Shown: piece after piece, positions 8,657 to 16,999 of the stretch
Position numbering within the stretch: position 1 is the stretch's first letter
Layout: each line of letters opens with the position of its first letter
NCBI GenBank assembly: GCA_035502095.1
Contig: DATJUX010000041.1
Coordinates: forward strand, 37,664-101,663
DNA from: JAKANT01 sp035502095
GTDB lineage: Bacteria; Pseudomonadota; Gammaproteobacteria; Burkholderiales; Burkholderiaceae_F
DNA: 64,000 nucleotides
Reading direction: 5' to 3'
Made by a program: the position numbers and the translations under genes
The notes under the pieces: generated by a model
Database searches by the model: none
What the model was told of the DNA's origin: nothing
The model's input: only the letters and a program-made list of their open reading frames with translations

Positions 8657-9457
8657 GTGCCGGACGTGACGATCGGTTCCGCGCCGGGCCGCCAGGCGCC
8701 CGGGCCCACCGGGCCGCAGCTCGAAGCGCTGGCGGCCGGCGCGCCGCTAGTCGCGCTCGACGGCCTGGTTGCCGGCTATGGCAAGCTGGAGGTGCTGCAT
8801 CGGTTCGACCTGCGCGTGGCGCGCGGCCAGTCACTCTGCCTCATCGGGCCCAACGGGGCGGGCAAATCGACCGTGCTGCATTCGATCTACGGCCTCGCCG
8901 ACATCACGCACGGCAGCGTGCGGGTCGGCGGCGTCGACGTGACACGCATGCCGGCGAACCGGAAGTTGAAGGAGGCGGGAATCGCCTACCTCCTGCAGGA
9001 CAACTCGGTGTTCCCGGACATGAGCGTCGAGGAAAATCTCTGGCTCGGCGGCTATCTCCTCGAGCGGTCCGATGCGGCGCGGCAACGGGCCGAGCAGGTC
9101 TTCGCGCGCTACGAACCGCTCCGGCGTCGGCGCAAGCAGCGTGCCGCCGTGCTTTCCGGCGGCGAGCGGCGGCTGCTCGAAATCGGGCGCGCACTCGTCA
9201 TGGATCCCGCGGTGCTGCTCGTCGACGAGCCCTCGATCGGCCTCGAACCGCGCTACGTCGAGATGGTGTTCGACATCCTGCGCGACCTGCAGCGCACCGA
9301 GTCGAAGACCATCGTGATGGTCGAACAGAATGCGCGCAAGGGGCTCGAGTTCGCCGACATCGGTTACGTCGTCGTGGCGGGGCGGCTCGTGGTCGCCGGC
9401 CGGGCCGCCGACCTGCTCGGTCATCCCGAAGTCGGCCGACTCTTCCTTGGCGGCTGA
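8657..9457 (+). CDS. livF: branched-chain amino-acid-type ABC transporter ATPase, LivF family
   Basis: 266 aa second ATPase of the Liv-type system. GTG 8657 starts two bases after the livG stop, so the pair is coupled; this gives an N-terminal extension of about 30 residues before the usual LivF start (VALDGLVAGYGKLEVLH), so a later start is possible. Walker A GPNGAGKS, signature LSGGERRLLEIGRAL and Walker B VLLVDEPSIGLEP are intact. It is the last gene of the liv operon; the next gene begins about 100 bp downstream. Confidence 0.92.
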   Translation: MPDVTIGSAPGRQAPGPTGPQLEALAAGAPLVALDGLVAGYGKLEVLHRFDLRVARGQSLCLIGPNGAGKSTVLHSIYGLADITHGSVRVGGVDVTRMPANRKLKEAGIAYLLQDNSVFPDMSVEENLWLGGYLLERSDAARQRAEQVFARYEPLRRRRKQRAAVLSGGERRLLEIGRALVMDPAVLLVDEPSIGLEPRYVEMVFDILRDLQRTESKTIVMVEQNARKGLEFADIGYVVVAGRLVVAGRAADLLGHPEVGRLFLGG

Positions 9458-9556
9458 GGCCGCCGCGCTCTTTTCGCCGCTTGTGTTGTAGCCACGCGCC
9501 GCCTGCGCCGCCGGTCCAACCGGTTCCGGCCCGCTCCCGGCACAATCGTGCGCGCC

Positions 9557-10813
9557 ATGAAAATCGTCATCCTTGGCAGCGGTGTGATCGGCACGACGGC
9601 CGCGTATTACCTCGCCAAGGCCGGCAACGAGGTCACGGTGCTCGAGCGCCAGTCCGGACCGGGACGCGAAACGAGTTACGCCAACGCCGGCGAAGTTTCG
9701 CCCGGTTATTCGGCACCGTGGGCGGGACCCGGAATTCCGGTCAAGGCCATCAAGTGGCTTCTGATGCACCATCGGCCGCTCGTCATCAAGCCGATGCTCG
9801 ATGCGGCGATGTGGCGGTGGGGCGCGCAGATGCTGCGCAACTGCACCGCGGCGCGCTACGCGCTCAACAAGGGTCGCATGGTGCGATTGGCGGAATACAG
9901 CCGCGACTGCCTGAAGCAGCTGCGCACCGCCACCGGGATCCCCTACGACGAGCGCGCGCAGGGCACGCTGCAGCTGTTTCGCACCCGCAAGCAGCTCGAT
10001 GGCACGGCCAAGGACGTCGCCGTCCTGCAGGAGTATGGCGTCCCTTATCAAGTGCTCGATGGCGCAGGCTGCATCCGGTACGAGCCGGCGTTGGCGGACG
10101 TCGGACACAAGTTCGTGGGTGGATTGCGGCTGCCCGGCGACGAGACCGGCGACTGTTTCCTGTTCACGCAGCGGATCGCGTCGCTCGCGCAGCAAGCCGG
10201 GGCGACGTTCCGCTTCGGCGTGAACATCCGCGCGCTGGCCGCCGCCGGAGACGGCGTTGCCGGCGTGGAAACCGATGCCGGTCCGGTGACCGCCGATCGT
10301 TATCTCGTCGCGCTCGGCAGCTACTCGACCCGCCTGCTTGCACCGCGTGGGATCCGCATCCCGGTCTATCCGGTCAAGGGCTTCTCGATCACCGTGCCGA
10401 TCAGCAACGCGTCGAAGTCACCGCAGTCGACGATCATGGACGAGACGCACAAGGTCGCGGTGACACGCCTCGGCGATCGGGTCCGCGTCGGCGGCACCGC
10501 GCAGCTGTCGGGATTCGATCTCAGCCTGAACGAGCGCCGCCGGCGCACGCTCGAGTTCGTCGTCACCGATCTTTTCCCCCAGGCAGGCGACGTCGGCAGG
10601 GCGGAGTTCTGGACCGGCCTGCGGCCGATGACGCCGGACGGCACGCCGATCGTCGGCCCGACGCGCATTCGCAACCTCTGGCTCGCGACCGGTCACGGCA
10701 CGTTGGGGTGGACGATGGCCGCGGGCACCGGCCGCTTGCTCGCCGACTGGATGGCCGGTCGCCCCACGGAGATCGACGTCGAGGGGTTGTCCGTTGCGCG
10801 CTACGCGACTTGA
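9557..10813 (+). CDS. dadA: D-amino-acid dehydrogenase (DadA-type FAD oxidoreductase)
   Basis: 418 aa from ATG 9557 (an in-frame GTG at 9548 would add three residues). The N-terminus MKIVILGSGVIGTTAAYYLAKAG is the dinucleotide-binding fold for FAD, with VLERQ providing the ribose-binding glutamate. Length and the segment PVYPVKGFSITVPI match DadA. The enzyme oxidatively deaminates D-amino acids to 2-oxoacids, feeding electrons to the respiratory chain at the cytoplasmic membrane. No alanine racemase (dadX) is adjacent; instead it follows the Liv-type transporter, so it may use imported amino acids. A GC hairpin lies just after the stop. Confidence 0.9.
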   Translation: MKIVILGSGVIGTTAAYYLAKAGNEVTVLERQSGPGRETSYANAGEVSPGYSAPWAGPGIPVKAIKWLLMHHRPLVIKPMLDAAMWRWGAQMLRNCTAARYALNKGRMVRLAEYSRDCLKQLRTATGIPYDERAQGTLQLFRTRKQLDGTAKDVAVLQEYGVPYQVLDGAGCIRYEPALADVGHKFVGGLRLPGDETGDCFLFTQRIASLAQQAGATFRFGVNIRALAAAGDGVAGVETDAGPVTADRYLVALGSYSTRLLAPRGIRIPVYPVKGFSITVPISNASKSPQSTIMDETHKVAVTRLGDRVRVGGTAQLSGFDLSLNERRRRTLEFVVTDLFPQAGDVGRAEFWTGLRPMTPDGTPIVGPTRIRNLWLATGHGTLGWTMAAGTGRLLADWMAGRPTEIDVEGLSVARYAT

Positions 10814-10816
10814 GTT

Positions 10817-10840
10817 CCCTCGCCCGCGTGCGGGGGAGGG
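10817..10840. repeat. GC hairpin, REP-like family A
   Basis: CCCTC-G-CCCGC opposes GCGGG-G-GAGGG immediately after the dadA stop codon, with one internal mismatch. No T-tract follows, so it is not a canonical intrinsic terminator, though it could stabilise the mRNA end. Same C/G-run design as at 31-53 and 46593-46614. Confidence 0.5.
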
Positions 10841-10873
10841 AGAGGGTGGGGGCGGAATGGTTCCAGATCCCGC

Positions 10874-11320
10874 CTACCGCAACATCTCGCGCAGCTTCGC
10901 GAATCCCTCCGCATCGTTGCGCTTCAGCCACTCGAGTTCGCGCCGGATCTCCTCCACGCGCCGCGGCGCCGCTTGCTTCTTGATCCGTTCCACCGCGGCC
11001 GCCAACTTGCGGAACTCCTTGATCCGCTCGTCGTTCGCCACGCCCGGCACCGCCTCGCACAACGTTTCGACCGCATCCATCAGGCGGCCGATCTGCCGGC
11101 CATAGCTATGCCGGGTGACGACTTCGCGCTCGACGTCGGGTGCGCTCGAGTTCTCGTTGTTGACGATCACGTTGCCGAACGACCAGCCGGGGTTGATCGG
11201 CTGGGTAAGCGACTGTGGCGCGACGCCGAACCACGGCGCACGGCCGGAGGCCGCGGCCGACCAGGGCAGTGCCCACGCCCACCACGGTGCCTGATCCTGA
11301 TCCGAAGTCGCATCCGCCAT
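10874..11320 (-). CDS. conserved hypothetical protein
   Basis: 148 aa, no family recognised. Start chosen at ATG 11320 because a GGAGG ribosome site precedes it; upstream in-frame GTG lacks one. The N-terminal 60 residues are Trp/Pro-rich (APWWAWALPWS, GWSFGNVIVNNENSSAP); the C-terminal half is strongly charged and predicted helical (DERIKEFRKLAAAVERIKK, RRELEWLKRNDAEGFAKLREML), perhaps a coiled coil. No signal peptide or membrane segment. It sits downstream of and co-oriented with YidB-like and GlsB-like genes, so a stress-related role is possible but unproven. Confidence 0.7.
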   Translation of the reverse strand: MADATSDQDQAPWWAWALPWSAAASGRAPWFGVAPQSLTQPINPGWSFGNVIVNNENSSAPDVEREVVTRHSYGRQIGRLMDAVETLCEAVPGVANDERIKEFRKLAAAVERIKKQAAPRRVEEIRRELEWLKRNDAEGFAKLREMLR

Positions 11321-11398
11321 CGCCGCCTCCACGCAAGCGGTTGGATCGTAACCGGATCCCGCGCCTGCCACGGAACGCGCGGCGCCGGTGCCTGCTGC

Positions 11399-11866
11399 TC
11401 AGGCTTGCCGCGCGTGCTCGGCCATCTTCGCGAGCGCGATCGTCAAGGCCGCGCTGCCGAGCGTCTTGATGAGGGTCGGATGTTCGCCGTAGAACGCGCT
11501 CACCTTGTCGATGATCGACGGATTCGCCGCGCGCGCTTGCTCGAGCGCGGACTGCACGGCGGCGGGCGATGTGTTCGCTGCGGTGCCCAGCGCCGCCCCG
11601 CCCGGTCCGAGCACGCTCTGCAGCTTCTCGAGCAGAGCCTGTTTCTGCTCCGGCGTGGCTTGCGCGAACATGGCCGCCGCCATCTGAGCGAAGTCGGGCG
11701 TCTGGTCCGAGCGGAACGCCGCCGCCAGGCCCTTGCCAAGCAGATCGGGGCTTGCCTGCTGCGCGACCTGATCGAAATGCTGAGCGGCCGCCGGATTGGG
11801 CTGTCCGGACGCGGCAGTGCTCAAGTACTGCTGCAGCAGGCCCCCGGCCATGTCGAGCAATCCCAC
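11399..11866 (-). CDS. YidB-like conserved hypothetical protein
   Basis: 155 aa from GTG 11866; this start is preferred because AAGGAG lies eight bases upstream, whereas GTG 11872 would be only two bases from it. The N-terminus VGLLDMAGGLLQQYL and the middle segment SPDLLGKGLAAAFRSDQTPDFAQ resemble YidB/DUF937-type soluble proteins common in betaproteobacteria, whose function is unknown. The C-terminus has a mildly hydrophobic helix (LIKTLGSAALTIALAKMAEHA). The gene starts 13 bp after the GlsB-like gene on the same strand, suggesting a bicistronic unit. Confidence 0.65.
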   Translation of the reverse strand: MGLLDMAGGLLQQYLSTAASGQPNPAAAQHFDQVAQQASPDLLGKGLAAAFRSDQTPDFAQMAAAMFAQATPEQKQALLEKLQSVLGPGGAALGTAANTSPAAVQSALEQARAANPSIIDKVSAFYGEHPTLIKTLGSAALTIALAKMAEHARQA

Positions 11867-11879
11867 TTTCACGACTCCT

Positions 11880-12131
11880 TCAGGCGCTCTTCTTGCGCAC
11901 CAGGTGAACGATGGCGAGCAGGACGATGGCGCCCAGCAGGGAGGCAATGAATCCCGCTCCCTGGCCGGCCGTGTACCAGCCGATCGCCTGCCCCACGTAG
12001 GTCGCCACGAGCGAGCCGCCGATTCCCAGCGCCGCGGTCAGGATCAGACCCATCTTGTCCTCGCCCGGCGTGAGGAAGCGCGCGAGAAGCCCGACGACGA
12101 GCCCGATCAGAATCGTCCAGACAATGTGCAT
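11880..12131 (-). CDS. GlsB/YeaQ/YmgE family stress-response membrane protein
   Basis: 83 aa small inner-membrane protein. ATG 12131 is preceded by AAGGAGG with good spacing. Three hydrophobic segments are visible (residues about 1-18, 27-47, 55-78), with the family motifs GLLARFLTPGEDKMG and GGSLVATYVG; the C-terminus is basic (VRKKSA). Members ('transglycosylase-associated protein') are induced by stress in several bacteria, and their biochemical role is not established. It is divergent from the DUF3761 gene at 12430. Confidence 0.88.
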   Translation of the reverse strand: MHIVWTILIGLVVGLLARFLTPGEDKMGLILTAALGIGGSLVATYVGQAIGWYTAGQGAGFIASLLGAIVLLAIVHLVRKKSA

Positions 12132-12192
12132 AACCCGCCTCCTTCTTGTCGTTGTGAGTCCCGTGGCCGGTTTCCTGGCGGGCCAGCCTACT

Positions 12193-12208
12193 CCCCGCTT
12201 CGGCGGGG
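12193..12208. repeat. CCCCGC-TTCG-GCGGGG hairpin
   Basis: A perfect 6-bp stem capped by a stable TTCG tetraloop lies in the divergent intergenic space. It fits the dispersed C/G-run hairpin group found elsewhere in this window. Confidence 0.5.
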
Positions 12209-12377
12209 CGGCAACCGCATGACCCCGACACTGACATCGTTGCAAGGTTGGCATACGACAATCGCGGCGCCGCCGCCCTGGCGCACGCCAATCCCGCAGT
12301 TGCGGGGGTCGTCGGGCCGGCCGCCTGACTTCGATCAACGTCGGAGTCAACCGGTCTTGATCCAATACGTTGGCGGC

Positions 12378-12411
12378 GTGCGCACTTTTCTGTGTGCGCA
12401 CAACCTTTTTT
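12378..12411 (+). terminator. terminator-like hairpin in the leader of the DUF3761 gene
   Basis: The palindrome GTGCGCAC occurs at 12378-12385 and 12394-12401, so the copies can pair as an 8-bp stem with loop TTTTCTGT; AACC and then six T's follow. It ends only 19 bases before ATG 12430, with no rightward gene upstream. It could be an attenuator in the 5' leader or, read as DNA, a double operator site. Confidence 0.4.
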
Positions 12412-12429
12412 GAATGTTGGGGAGAAAGA

Positions 12430-12918
12430 ATGAGAACGCTGCTTTCGCCCGCGCTGGCCGCGGGATTGCTGGTTTCTTTCAGTTGTTTTGCGGCCGCTCC
12501 GGCGGATGCGCCCGCCGGTTCGACCGGACTTTGCAAGGATGGGACGTACTACTCGGGCGCGGAGAAGAAGGGCGCGTGCAGCGGTCACAAAGGTGTCAAG
12601 GAGTGGTGGGGTGCGGCTTCGACCGCCGCAACGGATACGAAGGCCGCGCCTGGTGCGGCGGCGCCCGTAGCGCCGGCACCGGCGGCGGCCGCACCCGCCG
12701 CGCCCGCCAAGACGACGACCGCGAGCACAGCCAAGCCTGCAGGGACCGCGGCGCCAGGGGGCGGTCCGGGTCTCGTGTGGGCAAACACCTCGTCGAAGGT
12801 CTATCACTGCCAGGGCGACAAGTGGTACGGCAAGACCAAGGCGGGCGAATACATGAGCGAAGCGGACGCGAAGACGAAGGGATTCAAGCCCGATCACGGC
12901 AAGGCCTGCAGCAGCTAG
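12430..12918 (+). CDS. DUF3761 domain-containing secreted protein
   Basis: 162 aa. A signal peptide (residues about 1-22, ending ...SCFAAA) is followed by a DUF3761-like repeat GLCKDGTYYSGAEKKGACSGHKGVKEWW (residues about 33-60), then an Ala/Pro/Thr-rich linker and a second conserved C-terminal module (LVWANTSSKVYHCQGDKWYGKTK...) with HC and a later C near the end. Start ATG 12430 follows GGGGAGAAAG. Function unknown; such proteins are small envelope proteins in betaproteobacteria. A strong hairpin follows the stop. Confidence 0.85.
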   Translation: MRTLLSPALAAGLLVSFSCFAAAPADAPAGSTGLCKDGTYYSGAEKKGACSGHKGVKEWWGAASTAATDTKAAPGAAAPVAPAPAAAAPAAPAKTTTASTAKPAGTAAPGGGPGLVWANTSSKVYHCQGDKWYGKTKAGEYMSEADAKTKGFKPDHGKACSS

Positions 12919-12943
12919 GCGACAAGAGCTGATCTCTTGCGCG

Positions 12944-12967
12944 CGCGGCGCCCGCTCCGGCGCCGCG
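12944..12967 (+). terminator. hairpin downstream of the DUF3761 gene
   Basis: CGCGGCGCC and GGCGCCGCG form a perfect 9-bp stem with a six-base loop, 25 bp after the stop. There is no strong T-tract, so it may act as a weak or Rho-assisted terminator separating this gene from the xylose operon. Confidence 0.45.
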
Positions 12968-12997
12968 TTGCAGCGCGTTCCTCGCAGCGCACGATGG

Positions 12998-13019
12998 AAA
13001 TGAGTTGCGCACCTCATTT
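12998..13019. promoter_or_regulatory. probable LacI-family operator for the xylose operon
   Basis: AAATGAG (12998-13004) and CTCATTT (13013-13019) are perfect 7-bp inverted repeats flanking TTGC|GCAC, whose dyad centre is a CpG step as in typical LacI-family operators. It lies 20 bp before the LacI-type gene that heads the xyl cluster, consistent with autoregulation and xylose-dependent derepression. No second copy was seen elsewhere in the window. Confidence 0.6.
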
Positions 13020-13033
13020 TTGCTCACTAGCAT
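13005..13033 (+). promoter_or_regulatory. possible promoter of the xylose operon
   Basis: TTGCGC (13005-13010) and TAGCAT (13028-13033) are separated by 17 bp and overlap the operator palindrome. Matches to the sigma-70 consensus are modest. A start site about seven bases on would fall at the ATG at 13040, implying a leaderless or nearly leaderless transcript, which fits the absence of a ribosome site there. Confidence 0.3.
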
Positions 13034-13039
13034 CGATCG

Positions 13040-14083
13040 ATGGACCTCGCGATCCGTGCCAGCCTGCAGGATGTCGCGCGCGCGGCGGGGGTCAGCCTCG
13101 CCACGGTGGATCGCGTGCTGCACGGCCGTGCCGGTGTGCATGCGCGCACCGCCGAGCGCGTCAACGAGGTCGTGCGGCAGCTCGGCTACCGGCCCGATCC
13201 GGCCGCGGCGCGGCTCGCGCGCCAGCGCAGCCTCAAGCTGGTTTTCATTCTGCCGAGCGGCACCAACACGTTCGTCGCGATGCTAAACCAGCAGGTGCAG
13301 GCGATCGCACCCTGGGTGGCGGAGCAGCGCGCCTCGGTGCAGGTACAGACGGTCGATGTCTTTTCGCCGGTCGCGCTGGCGCGCCATCTCGCCGGGCTGC
13401 AGGGTCGGTTTGACGGGGCGGTCGTGATGGCGCTCGACCATCCGCAGGTGCGCGCCGCCATCGACGACCTGGTTGCGCACGGCACGATCGTCGTGACGCT
13501 GGTCTCCGACGTGCCCGGCTCGCGCCGCGAACACTTCGTCGGCATCGACAACGTCGCCGCCGGCCGCACCGCCGCGACGCTGCTCGGCCGCTTCGTCCGG
13601 CCGCCCGCCGGCGGCGAAACGCGCATCGGCATCGTGCTCGGCAGCCGTTCGTTGCGCGATCACGCCGAGCGGCTGTTCGGTTTCGAGCAGGTGATGGCGG
13701 CCGAATATCCGCAGGTCCGCCTGCTCGCGCCGATCGAAGGCCACGATCGTTCCGCGCGCACCGAGCCGTTGGTGGTCAAGCTGTTGCGGCGCGAACCAAA
13801 GCTCGCCGGCCTGTACAGCATCGGCGCGGGCAACCGCGGCATCCAGGCGGCGCTGGTCGCAAGCCAGCGCGCGCAGCAGATCACCTGGGTCTGTCACGAA
13901 CTGACGCCGCACGCACGCCGCGCCTTGCTGGACGGCGTCGCCGACGCTGTCATCAACCAGGACGCCGGCCATGAGGTGCGCTCCGCATGTCGCCTCGCGC
14001 TCGCGCGCCTGTCGGGCGACCGGGTGCTGGCGGAGCAGGAGCGCATCCGCATCGACATCTTCGTCAAGGACAACCTGCCGTGA
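13040..14083 (+). CDS. LacI-family transcriptional regulator of xylose genes
   Basis: 347 aa. The N-terminal helix-turn-helix is clear (residues about 9-28, LQDVARAAGVSLATVDRVLH), followed by the hinge region and a type-I periplasmic-binding-protein-like sensor domain starting LKLVFILPSGTNTF. It is the first gene of the xylose cluster and overlaps the xylulokinase start by four bases, so it is probably autoregulated and responds to xylose. The start at 13040 places the HTH at the usual distance from the N-terminus, but no ribosome site precedes it. A palindromic operator with a central CpG lies just upstream. Confidence 0.9.
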   Translation: MDLAIRASLQDVARAAGVSLATVDRVLHGRAGVHARTAERVNEVVRQLGYRPDPAAARLARQRSLKLVFILPSGTNTFVAMLNQQVQAIAPWVAEQRASVQVQTVDVFSPVALARHLAGLQGRFDGAVVMALDHPQVRAAIDDLVAHGTIVVTLVSDVPGSRREHFVGIDNVAAGRTAATLLGRFVRPPAGGETRIGIVLGSRSLRDHAERLFGFEQVMAAEYPQVRLLAPIEGHDRSARTEPLVVKLLRREPKLAGLYSIGAGNRGIQAALVASQRAQQITWVCHELTPHARRALLDGVADAVINQDAGHEVRSACRLALARLSGDRVLAEQERIRIDIFVKDNLP

Positions 14084-15534
14084 TCACGCTCGGCATCGAC
14101 GTGGGCACGTCCGCCGTCAAGGTGGCGCTGGTCGGTGACGACGACCAGGTGGTGGCGCACGCGAGCCGGCCGCTCACGGTGAGCCGCCCCCAACCGGGCT
14201 TCAGCGAGCAGGATCCCGAGCAGTGGTGGCAGGCCACCTGCGCGGCACTCGACGAACTGCACGCGCGGCAGCGCGACGACCTCGCGCAAACCGCCGCGAT
14301 CGGTCTTTCGGGCCAGATGCACGGTGCCACGCTGATCGATGCACGGGGCAGCGTGCTGCGCCCGTGCATCCTCTGGAACGACGGCCGCAGCGACGTCGAG
14401 TGCGCCGAACTCGAGCGCGACTGGCCCGCCCTGCGCACGGTCACCGGCAACCGCGCGATGCCGGGCTTCACCGCGCCCAAGCTGCGCTGGGTGCGCAAGC
14501 ACGAGCCCGAGATCTTTGCGCGTACCGCGAAGGTGCTGCTGCCGAAGGCCTGGCTGCGCTGGAAACTGTGCGGCGAGTTCTTCGAAGACATGTCGGATGC
14601 ATCCGGCACGCTATGGCTCGATGTAGGGCGGCGGCGCTGGTCGGAGGATGCGCTCGCCGCGTGCGGGCTCACGCTCGAGCACATGCCGCGCGCGGTCGAA
14701 GGCAGTGCCGTCGCAGGCGAGCTTGCCCCGTCGCTGGCGGCGCGCTGGGGCATGCCGCGCGCGCCGCTGATCGCCGGTGGCGGCGGCGACAACGCCGCGG
14801 GCGCGGTCGCGGTCGGCGCGGTTCGCCCCGGCGACGCGTTCGTATCGCTCGGCACGTCGGGCGTGTTGTGGGCGACGACCGCGCGTTTCGCGCCGAATCC
14901 GGACCACGGCGTGCACGCGTTCTGCCACGCCGTGCCGGAGACGTGGCACCAGATGGGCGTGCTGCTGTCGGCCGCGGCGTGCCTCGCATGGTGGGCCGGC
15001 GTGACGGGCCACGGCGAAGCCGAACTGCTCGCCGAGATCGACGCGCGCGCCGATGCACCGAACCCGGTCTGGTTCGCGCCTTATCTGTCGGGCGAGCGCA
15101 CGCCGCACAACGACGCGCACGTGCGCGCCGGCTTTCTGGGTCTCGCGGCCGACACAACGCGTGCCGCGCTTACGCAGGCGGTGCTCGAAGGTGTCGCGTA
15201 CGCCTTGCGCGACGCGCAGGACGCGCTCGCGGGCGCCGGCACGACGTTGCACGAGGCCGCGTTGATAGGCGGCGGTGCGCGTTCGCCGCTGTGGGCGCAG
15301 ATCATCGCCGACGTGCTCGGCATCACCCTGCACCAGGTCGCGGAAAGCGAAATCGGTTGCGCCCTTGGCGCGGCGCGGCTCGCGCGCATGGCGGCCGGCG
15401 CGGGGCTGTCGGTCGCACGCGCCGCGACGCGGCTGCGCTCCTTCGAGCCGCGGCGCGCGGCGCACGCGATGCACGTCGAGCGGCATCGCCACTGGCGACG
15501 GCTATATCCAATCGCGCGCGATTTCGCGCACTAG
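14080..15534 (+). CDS. xylB: xylulokinase
   Basis: 484 aa FGGY-family kinase that phosphorylates D-xylulose to xylulose 5-phosphate for the pentose phosphate pathway. GTG 14080 overlaps the regulator's stop (GTGA), giving the canonical N-terminus ITLGIDVGTSAVKVAL with the phosphate-binding loop. GQMHGATLID, ILWNDGRSDVEC and the C-terminal GGGARSPLWAQIIADVLG are characteristic of XylB. Length matches the family. It sits directly before xylose isomerase. Confidence 0.95.
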   Translation: MITLGIDVGTSAVKVALVGDDDQVVAHASRPLTVSRPQPGFSEQDPEQWWQATCAALDELHARQRDDLAQTAAIGLSGQMHGATLIDARGSVLRPCILWNDGRSDVECAELERDWPALRTVTGNRAMPGFTAPKLRWVRKHEPEIFARTAKVLLPKAWLRWKLCGEFFEDMSDASGTLWLDVGRRRWSEDALAACGLTLEHMPRAVEGSAVAGELAPSLAARWGMPRAPLIAGGGGDNAAGAVAVGAVRPGDAFVSLGTSGVLWATTARFAPNPDHGVHAFCHAVPETWHQMGVLLSAAACLAWWAGVTGHGEAELLAEIDARADAPNPVWFAPYLSGERTPHNDAHVRAGFLGLAADTTRAALTQAVLEGVAYALRDAQDALAGAGTTLHEAALIGGGARSPLWAQIIADVLGITLHQVAESEIGCALGAARLARMAAGAGLSVARAATRLRSFEPRRAAHAMHVERHRHWRRLYPIARDFAH

Positions 15535-15555
15535 AACGGGGGACGGAACCGAGCG

Positions 15556-16914
15556 ATGGCCAGGAAAAGGAATCGAAGTCGGAAAACCGACAGCTACTTC
15601 ACATTGCGCGAGCCCTTGCGCTACGAGGGCGCGAGATGGAAGCCGAGCCACAAACGCCCGCTCGGCTACCGCTGGTACGACCCGGACCGCAGGGTGCTCG
15701 GCAAGCGCATGGAGGACCAGCTGCGCTTCGCGGTGTGCTACTGGCACAGCTTCGTCTGGCCGGGCACCGATATCTTCGGTGCCGAGACGTTCCGCCGCCC
15801 GTGGCACGCCGCCGGCGGCGACCCGATGGCGCAGGCGCTGCAGAAGGCGGATGTCGCCTTCGAACTGTTCCGCCTGCTGCGGGTGCCGTTTTTCACGTTC
15901 CACGACCGCGACATCGCCCCCGAGGGCGCGACGCTCGCGGAGAGCAACGCCAACGTGCGCCGCATAGGCGAGGTATTCGCCCACAAGATGCGCGACTCCG
16001 GCGTGAAACTCTTGTGGGGCACCGCGAATCTCTTCTCCAACCGGCGCTACATGGCCGGCGCCGCCACCAACCCGGATCCCGAGGTCTTCGCGTACGCCGC
16101 GGCGCAGGTGAAGAACGTGCTCGAGCTGACGCACGAGTTGCGCGGCGCGAACTATGTGCTCTGGGGCGGGCGCGAAGGCTACGAAACGCTTCTCAACACC
16201 GACCTGAAGCGCGAGCTCGATCAGCTCGGGCGCTTCATGACCATGGTGGTCGAGCACAAGCACAGGATCGGCTTCAAGGGCACCATCCTGATCGAGCCCA
16301 AGCCGGCGGAGCCGACCAAGCACCAGTACGACTATGACGTTGCCACGGTGCACGGCTTCCTGCGCACCTATGGGCTGGAACGCGAGATCAAGGTCAACAT
16401 CGAGCAGAACCATGCGCTGCTCGCCGGCCACACGTTCGAGCATGAGATCGCCCTGGCGCAGGCGCTCGGTGTGTTCGGCTCGATCGACATGAACCGCGGC
16501 GATGAAATGCTCGGCTGGGACACCGACCAGTTCCCGAACAACCTGCCGCAGGTGGCGCTCGCTCTGTATTACATCCTGGGCGGCGGCGGGTTCACGACCG
16601 GCGGCCTGAACTTCGACGCCAAGATCCGCCGCCAGTCGATCGATCCTGACGACCTGGTGATCGCTCACGCGGGCGCGATGGACCTGTGCGCGCGTGCCCT
16701 GCTCGTGGCCGAGGAGATGATCGCAGACGGCGCGCTCGCCGATCAGCTGCGGCAGCGTTACTATGGCTGGCAGGAGGAGCTGGGAAAGAAGATCCTCGCG
16801 GGCAAGAGTTCGCTCGACGAGCTGGCCGCCCTGGTCGACAAGAAAGCGTTGGAGCCGCAGCCGCGCTCGGGCCGCCAGGAGGCGCTCGAAGCGCTGGTGA
16901 ACAGCTACCTTTGA
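15556..16914 (+). CDS. xylA: xylose isomerase
   Basis: 452 aa enzyme converting D-xylose to D-xylulose. The catalytic His/Asp pair is visible at H116 and D119 (FTFHDRD), and metal ligands fall in ILIEPKP, NIEQNHALLAGHTFEHE and GSIDMNRGDE. It belongs to the longer class II isomerases, with a slightly basic N-terminal extension (MARKRNRSRK) compared with E. coli. It starts 21 bp after xylB. Confidence 0.96.
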   Translation: MARKRNRSRKTDSYFTLREPLRYEGARWKPSHKRPLGYRWYDPDRRVLGKRMEDQLRFAVCYWHSFVWPGTDIFGAETFRRPWHAAGGDPMAQALQKADVAFELFRLLRVPFFTFHDRDIAPEGATLAESNANVRRIGEVFAHKMRDSGVKLLWGTANLFSNRRYMAGAATNPDPEVFAYAAAQVKNVLELTHELRGANYVLWGGREGYETLLNTDLKRELDQLGRFMTMVVEHKHRIGFKGTILIEPKPAEPTKHQYDYDVATVHGFLRTYGLEREIKVNIEQNHALLAGHTFEHEIALAQALGVFGSIDMNRGDEMLGWDTDQFPNNLPQVALALYYILGGGGFTTGGLNFDAKIRRQSIDPDDLVIAHAGAMDLCARALLVAEEMIADGALADQLRQRYYGWQEELGKKILAGKSSLDELAALVDKKALEPQPRSGRQEALEALVNSYL

Positions 16915-16999
16915 GGGGCGGCACTCAAACCGACATCACTCGATTAACGCCGGCATCGTTCGCCCTCGCGGCGAGTCGCGTCCCGCAGATGCCCGGCGG

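Larger units (their letters stand above)
12132..12429. other. divergent intergenic region with two hairpins
   Basis: About 300 bp between the leftward GlsB-like gene and the rightward DUF3761 gene. It contains a CCCCGC-TTCG-GCGGGG tetraloop hairpin (12193-12208) and a GTGCGCAC-N8-GTGCGCAC hairpin followed by a T-run just before the DUF3761 start (12378-12411). No gene is supportable. Confidence 0.55.
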
